Assembly: GCF_964204645.1 (NCBI RefSeq) | Contig: NC_134025.1 | Span: 3,353,001 to 3,417,000, forward strand | Direction: 5' to 3' | Source of the DNA: Tubulanus polymorphus | Taxonomy: Eukaryota > Nemertea > Palaeonemertea > Tubulaniformes > Tubulanidae | DNA: 64,000 bases | The notes under the pieces: generated by a model | Databases searched by the model: none | Told to the model about the DNA's origin: nothing | Seen by the model: the letters and a program-made list of their open reading frames with translations, nothing else | Part shown: piece after piece, positions 50,960-62,078 of the stretch | How positions within the stretch are numbered: the first letter of the stretch is position 1 | Layout of the letters: the number at the start of each line of letters is the position of its first letter | Position numbers and translations under genes: made by a program

Positions 50960-53900
50960 ATGACTACTTGTGAGTATATCTTTGCTAACAAAACATAACG
51001 CCATTTTCATTTTAGTTAGTTCTTATTCTAACATCGCAGTATTGAAATCAGCATCTTATTAAATATTTAATTGGCCACATTTTATTCTTCTTCGTTATGT
51101 CACCGAGCATTTGTGTTTGCCGCACAGCCCTTTTATTTCATAATCCACGGTAGATATCTTTAGATAATTATAGATTAGAAAAAACTACCTAACTTCAGCC
51201 TCGGAATAGGAGTGAGAATTTATTGCTCCAAGCTAAAGTTATTTTTATGTATATTTTTTTGGTACTATGTAACCATTCATAAGTTGTGTACTATAATCAT
51301 CACTGTATGTTCTATATAGAGCTCATAGTAAACACAAAACATATTAAACGTATCATTTATATCAATGACTAAATACAATGTAATAAGAAGTCATTAGAAG
51401 TCGCGTATGTGTTAATTAAACATCTTTTTCCAGTTGTTGTAACTAGGAAAAAACTGAAAATTACTGGAGGTCAGTAGTTACACAAAACGGTAGTTTGTAG
51501 GGTTCCTGAGCGCTGCTGATCATATCATTAGCATGTTGATTTTAAATCATTTAGGATTATAAGCACCGACCAATATTCAGTGTAATATGTTCTATAGGAA
51601 TAATGCATGTATTCTACTACTACTGTTTTATGCCTGGTGAAACAGTTTTTTTTAGTGTGATTTTTTGTTGGTTCTCTCTCACGCATCTGTTTAATGCACA
51701 CATCGGGCTGCTGCCACCCTATATCTCTAAATCAATTCAATTAAACCCTGGAGACTGAGGAGGATAATGCATCACATTCATTCTACCAAAGCTTTATTAG
51801 TACTGGCTATGAATCTAGCTAGAATATGAACAGATTGCCTTATTACGATCTGACCACGTCTACCTCCTGTCCATGGACTCCAGAGTGCATGTCGTATCTT
51901 AAATTATAAGCCATTCTTTGTAATAATAGATATAAATGTCCTAAAAAGTGATGAAACTTTACTGTATCTCAGTCCCTGTTTGATTCAATCTACTTGAGGT
52001 GATCGGTCATATCTTAGAACATTTAATTTTTTTTTACACCCACATTTCAATTTTCTCTTCTCGAAAACAAACACATAATAGCGATGAATACAAAGCAGTT
52101 GATTATTGGCTGTTGGGATTTTATGTGAAGAATGATGATTTGTTATTGATTTTGGCATCCTGCTGGTGGCTGTAACATATGGTTTCAGTAGTCTCTATAA
52201 AGGATTGCATCTTGTACCGCAAGCTATAGCCATACATCTGATAATTTTGGTAGTGATTTAAAGAATACAAGAATTTCACAGAAAAATACTTCGGTGAAGA
52301 TAATTATTACCAAACCTTCATTCATTTCAAATCTAACTTTTTCAAGTAACCAGTGATGAATTACTAAAGATATTCGAAAAATGTGTTTTATGCTGAATTG
52401 CAGATGAACTGACTGAACGTGAACTTTTCATGCGAGCTTATCGCGAGCGTGAAGAGATCGTAAAAAAATACGACAAAGGTCGCGAAGACGGAGCCGAGAT
52501 CGATCCTTGGGAGGATCCGGAATTTGAAATATACCACGTAACTGATCGCTATGGGTTCCTACAGTAAGTTATCATCGTTAAAAATATGTGGAACATTCAA
52601 ATATAGGAAGTGAGCAAATACCATTAATCCTGATTACTATTAATAGCAGTTACTATCGTCATCACACAAAATCAAATGTCACATTTACCATTGATAGAAA
52701 TACGTCTATAAATAAACGTAATGAATATAGTTCATTCCATTGACGTAGTAAATTTGTAGAGACAATAACTACAATATATATTCAAATTAGATATAAAACA
52801 TGACATTATCTAGATAAAATGCTTCGAATTTTATTTAGAAAATACATCTTTCTTTCTCTTATTGCTCTAGTAATCGTTATGGCTGTCATTGTCTGGTTGC
52901 TATGGTGATTAAGACTATAAATAGTTTGAATATTCATACGATGTCTGAATTGCGTGGGTATTTTTTAAAAATAATCTTTGTAGCGATAAACCGCTGCCGA
53001 ATATTCCGCGGGCTGTTGAAGAGAAAGCAAAACAAGTCGAACTCATTCGGCGTAAAAAATGGGTGAAAATGGTAAAATCGTGGAAAAAGTATTATCCCAG
53101 TGAAAAGGTTTGTAGATTTAATGGAAAATAAATCATTCTCAAATTTGAAAAAAAATTTGGAATGTGATTTGAGCGTTATTTGTATTCTAGTTAACGAGAA
53201 GGATATATAAAGGAATTCCTGATCCATTACGAGGGGATGTGTGGGCAAGGCTGTTGGATGTCGAAAAGACTAAAAAGATGCAATCAGGAGTGTACATAGT
53301 GAGTGTATCATTTCATTAATGTCGAACTGTTCTATTAGATATTAGAACAGATTTTCTTCAAATATGAGTTGATTTTTGTTTCTTCCAGAAAATGCGTGAC
53401 GGGGCTCGAAAGCATTCACCAGATATAAGACAAATAGATTTAGATGTAAATCGTACTTATAGAAATCATGTTATGTTTCGTGAAAGATACAATGTCAAGT
53501 AAGCAGTACACACTTCTATTGAGATTTTTTTCATTCTATCTATATCCTTGACCTGACAACAAGCTTGCCACTCCTAATGTTTCTTGGGCAATTGCCAAAT
53601 GAAATTGTTACAGTTATGATTACATTTGAAATGTTGTGATGTTGTTTCTTTTTCAAAATGATCGTGACATGATTTAATTTATGTATTTCAGACAGCAAGC
53701 ATTATTTCATGTATTGGCAGCATATTCTATGTATAATTCTGAGGTTGGATATTGTCAAGGCATGAGTCAAATAGCAGCACTTTTACTGATGTATCTGAAT
53801 GAAGAAGTAGGTTCATTTACTAGTAAATCAAAACCGGATTTCAGTTGTACTGGTAGGGTTCTGAGTGAGTCTCCTAAGTGCTTAAAAGTGTTAACTTATG

Positions 53901-56107
53901 AAACAATTTAGTAAGGTCCTTAATTAAAGTGCTTGCTTCTGACTTATGGTATCCAAAGTTATTTTTTACAATTATGTGTCAGGCCAATATTAATGCCTGT
54001 ATAAATGTATTGTCTATAATAGCCCATACTCCACTTTTAATACATTGTCCTCATGTATATAGTCCACTAATCACAAATTGAAGATTAATATTGTGAATTA
54101 GGATGAGGGCCGAAGTCTCAAATGATAAGTGTTATTTTGCCTTATTTACAAAAAGTGCTTTCTTTTGCCTCAGCCTTACTACGATGAACCCTGCTGGTAT
54201 TATCTTTATACGATATAAGACCTGTTATTTTTAACTCTATTACAAGTACTTTTTGTTGTTATAGGATGCATTTTGGGCATTATCAGCATTATTGACAAAT
54301 AAGAAGCATGGAATGCATGGTAAGTACGTGAATACTCATTCATCGTCTTCAAAAATATCTCATCTACCATATATATTTACTGCTTTATAATCATCTTCAA
54401 AAATATCTCATCTACCATATATATTTACTGCTTTATATACTGCATATGGTGTTGATTGGAATTTTTTTTGTATTTCCGAAGGCTTCTTTGTGCCTGGTTT
54501 TCCAAAACTGATTCGCTTCCAAGAACATCATGATCGTGTACTGAAGGCATTTATACCAAAGGTCAAGAAGCACTTGGTAAGGATATATTCTTTCATGGCC
54601 TTTTTAGATATAGAATCCTGCCTTATTACCATAACGTTGCAGCCTTTGTCATTGAAGTTCAGGGAAACATTTCATTGTGGGTTCTCAGTTTTAAACGCTG
54701 TTTCCAGTTCCAGTATTTGAATGTCAGTGTATTATTATCATGTTGTTTTTATTTCAGGACCGTAATGAGATTCACTGTGGTTTGTACACGGTTAAATGGT
54801 TTCTACAATGTTTTCTGGACAGAGTCCCTTTCGCATTGACCTTGCGACTATGGGATATTTTTATGTTAGAAGGAGAGAAATTATTGACTTGTATGGCGTA
54901 CTGTCTCCTCAAGATGCATAGACGTAAGTTTTTATACAAATAAACGTAACGTCATTTTTGCATTTATCTAAAATGATTGGAAATATTTCATTGTTTAGGG
55001 CGACTGGTTAGAATGTCAATGGAAGAAGTGGTTCAGTTTATGCAAGGAGGATTAGAGCAGGATTTTGGTTACGAAGATGATTACGTGGTCGATGTGCTTA
55101 CTAAAGTTATGATCGATTTAAGAAAAGCTGGAATGGATGTTCCTCCACCACCTAGACCTCATTCTAATATGCCGAGCGAGGTTCCTACTCGTCCGTTCGG
55201 ACTTTGGGTCGAACCGACCTACGATCAGTTGACCGGTAACAAAATAAATCCGATGGACAATGAGATTGCTAATAATCCTCCGCAGCGGTCTTCTTTACGC
55301 AAGCATTCAAAAGACTTTTCAGAAATCGAATCCATAACAACAATGACAAATTCTCGATTCTCGCTGGCCGAGACATCTCAGACCGGTAGTCATCGATTAT
55401 CATTAGACGGCGAGTCGAGATTAGGTAATACACCGACGGGTTCGCTTGACGGAGAATTCATGTCGTTACCCGCGAATGTCATCGATTCATCTTTATCTTC
55501 GAGCGTAAATGACTTCGGTCATCAGAGTCTGAACGTCAATATGGATCCTACCGGATGGGGTCAGATGTTCATGAACTACGAGCAACGTAGCCCGGATTCG
55601 CGCAGTAAAACACCGCAGGCTCAAAGCGTCGAGGAGTTCGATGCGAGCAAAATGAATCCGGAATTCGGTTACGCGACGTTGATCAACGGCGCCGTTTTAA
55701 CGGAATCTCCGCGAACTCCGAAAGTAAAAACGCCGTCGTCGCCTGATCTACGAATCGTCGAGCCGGATTCACCGAGAACGCCGAAAGCGAAAACTCCGAC
55801 TTCTCCGAGTTCGCAATACGATAACGTACCGGCGATGGTTAGTTCAACGGTCTACGAGACAACGCTAGAGACAACACTGGACGGAGGAGAACCAGATGAT
55901 TCGACTTCGTTTTACAGTCGTGGTTCATCGCAGCGTAGTTTTGTGCACGTTCAAATGAACTTACCTTTAGTCGTTCCATTGAATGGACTACAATCAGCGC
56001 AGGACAATACCGTCACTTATCAGGAGACTCATATAAATGGATATGAATCTGGAAACCAAACTCCTACAACACCTGTAGCTCGCACTGTCGGGCCAACTAT
56101 TGTCTAA
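50960..56107 (+). CDS. USP6NL: USP6 N-terminal-like protein (RN-tre), Rab GTPase-activating protein
   Basis: RN-tre is a TBC-domain GAP for endocytic and Golgi Rabs (Rab5, Rab43) and links EGFR signalling to trafficking. Ten coding exons join in frame to 683 residues: 50960-50969, 52404-52563, 52984-53107, 53191-53298, 53389-53498, 53692-53806, 54265-54319, 54482-54576, 54758-54923 and 54999-56107. Conserved stretches are [77 protein letters not shown] and [20 protein letters not shown]. The TBC arginine finger ([14 protein letters not shown]) and glutamine finger (YCQG) are intact, so GAP activity is expected. The last exon is a Ser/Pro-rich tail with two SPRTPK(V/A)KTPxSP repeats and SSQYDNVP, a segment also recognisable in vertebrate USP6NL. 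The first coding exon is only 10 bases. Confidence 0.95.
54328..54437 (+). repeat. Tandem duplication of about 48 bp in a USP6NL intron
   Basis: The segment TCTTCAAAAATATCTCATCT to ACTGCTTTATA occurs twice in direct succession (starting about 54337 and 54385) with almost no divergence. It is intronic and probably a recent replication-slippage event. Confidence 0.8.
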
Positions 56108-57250
56108 TGGGGTACCGGCACTCACCAGATGCCGCTACAAAACAGGGGGTCATTTTCAATGAAATTTGAACTTGATTTTTAGGCTTCCAAATACGAAAAT
56201 TGTCAAACAAGTCATCGGATAGATATAAGATTCACTTTCTCACTGTATGGTATAGATTTTACCGAACGATCTACTAATCAGAAAAGTTGCCTTTCGATAA
56301 TTTAATCGAAACGTATAAAGAATTGAAGCGCTGTATGTAACCCAGTGCCTCTAGCGAGGTTGGTGGAATCCTCACTTACTACAGTAGCGTTGCCGGTATC
56401 CTATTACTTCGATACGATACATCTCATTTTGAACGTTCAAATTCAATCAGAAAGTAAAACATATGAACATTATTAAGATAACTGCCATAATGTGCTTATA
56501 TTATCATCGACTTGAGTTTCTTAGATCAATGTGAACTCTGAGATTTATAGATTTCAGGGATGGAAATTGTTGAATATTGTTTATCTTGGTATACCATAGC
56601 GCCGCATCTGAAAACTCTATAATCATTAAACTAATATAACCATTAACCAGGTTTACCATAAAACTAACCATGTGATACTTGTAAATTATATCTTTTAAGG
56701 TGCACATAAATAAACATTTTAGATATTAATCTCTGCTTTTTAACTAAAAGTATATGTGTGTATGCGCGTGTCTTTACGTGTGATGAAAAAGTTAATATAT
56801 GATACATGTACAGGATAATAATATATGACAAACATTGTTGTATTATATAAGAAAATATCATTGTATTAGAAATTTATCTCTTGACTTTTTACAACTTATA
56901 TGAATAGAAGTGTTTAGTAAATGCTCGTAGGCGGTAGATTGAACATATTTTAGCTTCATTCATGCATTGTGTGTCCTGCAAATGAGTATCCTGTGCTTTA
57001 TTGATAATTGTGCTAGAAATGTTGGCTGTATGTTTGGAGTGAGTTCCATTCAGTACGTCAATGTCGAGTCTGATATGTGTACATGTACTGATATTTCTAA
57101 TGAATATGCATGGACAAATATTCGAAATAAATGAAATATAAAGTAGTTGGGATTGTTGAAAATGGGCGAATATTCCATAAATTTTGTATGTATCGTTATT
57201 TATTTTATTACTCATGGATAATTAAGAATTTACATTAGATCGTATTGAAT
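56108..57250 (+). other. USP6NL 3' UTR
   Basis: The AT-rich sequence downstream of the USP6NL stop has candidate AATAAA signals near 57125 and 57248. No other feature was recognised. Confidence 0.45.
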
Positions 57251-57958
57251 AAAACCAAATGTTGTCAGTTCTGAATCTTAGCTATGGAAGTTCTGAATCT
57301 TAGTCTGAAGTGAATTTATTTATGATTATATGTAATTGCACTTATTCTCATGAATCTATGCAGTAGACTCATTGAGCAGGTCGGATTTTATGATGTAAAT
57401 TCAATCGAGATGATGTTTCATTCTGATGATGATAAGCGCCATTGAAAATCAGTGTCAATGACTTAGGTGGTGATGTTTTTGAAACATTTGTAGCCTTTTA
57501 TGTTTATGTCCTAATTATCGGTGCGGATTGTTGATAAATAATGTCTTTTAAGTTATATTTCTTAAAGTAGACTGGGTGCTTTTCTGGGAAATTGTGAAAG
57601 ACATGGAACTACTGTTAAACATTATAGTCACTTTGATCCTTTGAGCAAATAATGTGACAGTTCTTCTCAATTGGTCTATAGTGGTTTTACTGGTGTTGAA
57701 TTCTTTTTCGCCATGAAATTATTCAGTTTTTGAATCAATTGTTCAATTGATTTTTTAGTGCAATACCATGTATTAGTGCTCAAGAATATCTATTTACCCA
57801 ATACAGTTATAATGTATTTTTTTACTGAAAAGGTTTTTTGAGTTTTGCTAATTAGATTATTGTATTTGTTAGGAAATCATGTTCAATAATTTGGTTTATA
57901 TTCAATCCAATGCTTGTAGGAATTATGAAAATGTTTGCTGTTTGCTTTAGCCCTATTT

Positions 57959-58270
57959 CAGGGTCCGATCTAAGGAATGAAAGCCACTTGCCCAGGGGGC
58001 AAGCATACCTGAAATTTTGCTTGCCCCTCCAAAAGCTACTTGCCCTACAGAGGCAGTCCAATTGGTGGCACTATGATTCCTTTTCTGAAAAATCTTCCAT
58101 TTTATCGCGAAAATGAAATGCGTTAAGAAATCCGTTGTGTCGAATGGGAAAAAAAGCTTTGTGACATAAAATTGCACTTGCCCGGGGGACAAGTGATAAT
58201 GATAACCTACTTGCCCTGATGAGAATATACTTGTCCCGGGCAATCGGACAAGTGCTTAGATCGGACCCTG
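57959..58270. mobile_element. Non-autonomous DNA transposon (312 bp, hAT-like ends)
   Basis: The perfect 16-bp terminal inverted repeats CAGGGTCCGATCTAAG (57959-57974) and CTTAGATCGGACCCTG (58255-58270) are flanked on both sides by CTATTT (57953-57958 and 58271-58276), an apparent 6-bp target duplication. CAGGG ends are typical of hAT elements, though those usually duplicate 8 bp. The interior has several inverted CTTGCCC / GGGCAAG motifs and no transposase. Confidence 0.88.
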
Positions 58271-59320
58271 CTATTTAATTAAATGAAAATTACGTCTTCA
58301 TGAAAATAATGTAATGAAAAATGTTTCCATCTGATTTGTATTCTAGAATAGGCATAATTAAAATCTTCCTTGTCTTATTGAAATGATACTTGTTCATATT
58401 TCATTTCAATTTGATTGCTTGAAAATTTATTTCTTTTTCTACAATTTTTTGCCAATCGGAGTACATATTCTGATGTGATCTCAAAATTTGATATATAATT
58501 AATATTGATGATATACTCCTTTCGATTTGATTAAAGCGATGGTATGTACCCATACATTTTAATTACTCAGCTCCGCTTTCGATGAAAAAAAAATTTAGAT
58601 AAGTTATATGTGGTTTCGTGAGTACATGCAGATGCTGATGATTATTGATGATATGCAAATTTGTACAAATAATAGGCTTGTTCCAAAATTGGTGTAGGCC
58701 TACTGTAATACACACATTGGGGTTATCTAATATTTTGTGAAAATATCTCCGTAAGTAGATTTTGTTATTATTGAGTTAGCAATCATGGTGTATGTTGCAT
58801 TAAAATGCAATAAAATAATCACATGTATAGTTAAAAAAGTGGTGTTGATTTGTATTTTTTTTTGGGCCGATAGCTGCTGCCACCTGGATTTGATTTATCG
58901 CATTTCTCTCGACTCTCTGCTCTTCCTCGGCTTCGATAGTGACGAGAAGTTTGGATTTTTATGCCATCAATAAGTACGTTGTTCTTTTTATAGTTTGCCA
59001 TCATCACTTGCTTCTCAATCTCTTGATGATAAAGCCTACACCTTGCAGATCCTAAAAATCAAAATTTAAGCCGTCTTCATTTTCACACATACTGTTACTG
59101 ATTTACTGATTAATAATATTACACTTCCGTACACGGTAGGCCTATATACTATTCCGTGTACTACACTGCATTGGTTGTGGTGTCGTGTAGGGGAGTTTAG
59201 CACATACGAGTCTGATTAGCTGTCATCGATGTGCGTCGTTTATTAGCTCAGGAGCAGGACAAAGGTCTACAATAATCGGAGCTCGTAGTGTTAGAGTGTA
59301 GATTGAGCCCATACACAACC

Positions 59321-59449
59321 CACAGGGGCTTGTCACAATTTGAATGATGGAGGATGGATGATACCAGTATCCTTAAATAAAAAAGAAATATTTCTATAAA
59401 GGGATACTGGTATCATCCATCCTCCATCAAATTGTGACAAGCCCCTGTG
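59321..59449. mobile_element. Near-perfect long hairpin (foldback element)
   Basis: The left arm 59321-59372 and right arm 59402-59449 are exact reverse complements over 48 bases except for a 4-base insertion (AATG) in the left arm. About 29 AT-rich bases separate them. The ends are CACAGGGGCTTG / CAAGCCCCTGTG. No target duplication was identified. A young foldback or MITE is most likely. A hairpin RNA is possible if transcribed. Confidence 0.82.
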
Positions 59450-59690
59450 TTACTACCCGTTACTGGGGGCCAAATTAGTGAACTGCCAAAAGCCGTTCGT
59501 CACGCTCGCAATATATATAGACCTATTCATATTGTTGGTATATTGGAACTTGTGACATAATTAACCTGAATGTTGCTGTGCCGATGGTTGTTATGTCTAG
59601 AGTGTTTAGGCCTATAGGACGGAAACTTTGACCAATACTGTCAATCTGACCATCCCGGCACCATAGCGAGCTAAGCCGCCATCATTATTT

Positions 59691-59827
59691 GGTAACCTGT
59701 CCGCGGTCTAAGTTTCTTGATTGGATATTTTAACAAGCCATATATGTTGTAAAAGCCCATCTAACTAATAAGCATGTCCACTACTGACGAATAGCGGGTA
59801 ACTACCCTGGTACGGTAGGCCTAACTA
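59691..59827. repeat. Third, diverged copy of the 49.9-50.2 kb repeat
   Basis: GGTAACCTGTCCGCGGTCTA, GATTGGATATTTTAACAAGC, AAAGCCCATCTA and ACTACTGACGAATAGCGGGT line up in order with the two copies near 50 kb, with roughly one mismatch in six. The order of blocks is kept, so it is the same dispersed family. Confidence 0.7.
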
Positions 59828-60900
59828 ACTTTCTAAAACTGGAATGAAATAATGGTGTCAAATTCAAATGTGAATCCAAAAGAAAAAACGACATCAAGAA
59901 TTTTATGATAAAATGTTTGTTTTCTCTGCCGCAGCGATATTTCTGGCTCACATTTTTCTTTCCTCAGTAATGCAGGAATATATTGGTGTGCTCCAGCAGT
60001 TGATTCGAAATAGAGAATTGACTCTGCTCTGTATAGCGGGCAGGGTTGAATTCTTCGGTTAAATGAGCAAAAATTAGTGCTAATTTGAAACTGATTAACG
60101 AAATTAATTTATAAACCAAAGTCAGGTGTTGATTTGTCCACGTATGTCCATGGGAAGACTCTTAAATACCTAGCTGGCCATTCTTGCACAGACTTAAGCA
60201 TGATCATTGAGGCGACATATAAGGCCCATTTTCGTATTTCCTGTTCACCGATGAGATCTGTCTAACCCACTCTCTTAGCTGAATTGATAAATTGATTGAA
60301 AATGATTGATTGGAGATTTTTGTGCATTGCTTTTAATTCTGCAGCATATGTATCAGTACTGTGTTAGATGTAGTTGGTTCGGAACGAGGCGATCTATTTC
60401 TGTTTGCCTTTTTGAATGATCATCGTAGAACAACCGTTCGTAGGTAAACAGTGAAAATGAAGTCGTTTTGAAATGAATCGATGGTAGGATTTATAGCCGC
60501 ATTTACACTACATTATTTAGAACATTTATTCTTGGACTAAATTTAGGCTAAATTTAGTCTGTAGACTAGCGAAGAAGCACGCTGAAGTCTTTAATTTTAG
60601 AAGAGGCCTAAACCATTTCTCTGTAATACTTTGGTTTAGGCCTAATTGCCTGTCAATCACAGTTGCTTCTCAACCAATACATTTTTTGTAGAAATCAGAA
60701 TTTCCGATCAGGGAATTTGAGATCTGGACCAGGGAAATATCAGGGAATTTTTTTTGGGATAGAAACAACTCCAGGAGCCCTGGTCTAGCTGGACCAATGA
60801 TAACAGCGGATTTAGAAACATGTGTGAATGTAGCACGTTGATTTGGTCCATTCTAAGTAGGGCCAAATAGGTCCGTTCCAGGTATGGGCCAAATGAGTTA

Positions 60901-61365
60901 AGCCTAGCGCACATCGACACTGCGATTGGAGACAACTAGTTGCCAGGCAGTTTTCGGCGCATGAGAGCAACTGGCTGGATACAATCAGTTGCTCGAATTT
61001 GTCGATGTGAGCGAGCTTACGACTGGTTAGCGTCCATCTATCTCCAGTTCCACCCAGTTGCTCATGTTCTACTTTTGAGCAACTAGTTGTACTCAGTTGC
61101 TCTCATATCCGTCGATGTGAGCGCTCCATAATCAACAACACATGGTTGTAACTGACTAAAACAAAGCTATTTGTCACGTGACTTGTGATGCCCTCAAGAA
61201 TATTTGCTAAACCACATCTCAGTTGCTGTCGATGTGTGCGCTACGGACCTAGCGACCGGCATGAGCCACGCAGTTGCTGGTTTTTACTAAATTTTCGATG
61301 TGCGCGGGGTACTCGCTCACTAGCAACTAGTTGTCTCCAGTCGCTTTGTCGATGTGCGCTAGGCT
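60901..61365. mobile_element. MITE with TTA target duplication (PIF/Harbinger-like)
   Basis: The ends AGCCTAGCGCACATCGACA (60901 on) and TGTCGATGTGCGCTAGGCT (to 61365) are inverted repeats. The similarity extends through GGAGACAACTAGTTGC to about 43 bases with a few mismatches. Both sides are flanked by TTA (60898-60900 and 61366-61368), the duplication typical of PIF/Harbinger. The interior repeats the GTCGATGTGAGCG and CAGTTGCTC motifs several times. No transposase is present. Confidence 0.85.
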
Positions 61366-61966
61366 TTAGGGCCAGGTATAATGTTAGCAATAATGTTAAT
61401 GCATTTTATAAGGACGGACAAAAAGTCTTTTGAATTTTGAATGTCATTATTGTCATTCTATATACAAATATATAAACAATTTCTTTGCTCCCTCCCTCTT
61501 ACTGCTCCCTCCCTCTATTCTACTGCTATCTATCCTTAGTTTAATGAGATCCGAAACTCAGTCAGTTGAGACAGGATATTAGAATTACGAGATGAAATGT
61601 AAGCCCTATCTGATTTACAGTAGGCGTTGCTGTGGTGCTACACAAATGAGAGTGGCACGACAGATTGGACGGTATTGAGGCTGTCTGGCTTTTAGATAAA
61701 AGAATATATACCATCAAAAATTGATATAGACTGCCTGGTGCCATGTATATCGATATACACACGTATATCGGATTGATAAATCAACTGTACTCTAAGCTGC
61801 TATGAATGACGTTTTCTCTGGATCAATAAAAATTGAAGGTTAAAACTATCCATTCATATGTAAACACTCTCTTTTGTGAGCCTCTAGTCTCTATCCCAGA
61901 AGTGTGTGTCAACTGACATATTCAGTAAGGCTGGTTTTCTCGATTCACCCATTTTAGATATGTATG

Positions 61967-62078
61967 ATGGCATATAACGAGGATGAAGGTAGTTCAACCA
62001 TGCAAAATGAACTCGACGCAGAACGACGTAGAACAAAAGAATCTATATCTAAAGATGTGAATCGAAAATCAGATGATG
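61967..62078 (+). CDS. Possible first coding exon of an unidentified gene
   Basis: A good acceptor (CACCCATTTTAG, to 61956) is followed by ATGGCATATAACGAGGATGA and an uninterrupted hydrophilic frame (MAYNEDEGSSTMQNELDAER and onward) ending at a strong donor (GATGATG|GTACGT). This has the form of an initial coding exon with a 5' UTR intron. No continuation could be joined to it within the window and the protein is not recognised, so the gene would extend past the right edge. Chance is a real alternative. Confidence 0.3.

Larger units (their letters stand above)
58271..60900. other. Gene-poor interval with repeats
   Basis: Apart from the foldback element at 59.3 kb and the repeat copy at 59.7 kb, there is AT-rich sequence without recognisable exons. 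A short inverted repeat around GGCCTAAACCA (about 60606-60645) was noted. Open frames here have no similarity signal. Confidence 0.4.

Noticed and set aside
56504-57215. Minus-strand frames downstream of USP6NL
   Set aside because: They are AT-rich 3' UTR sequence with stop-bounded chance frames and no splice signals or similarity.
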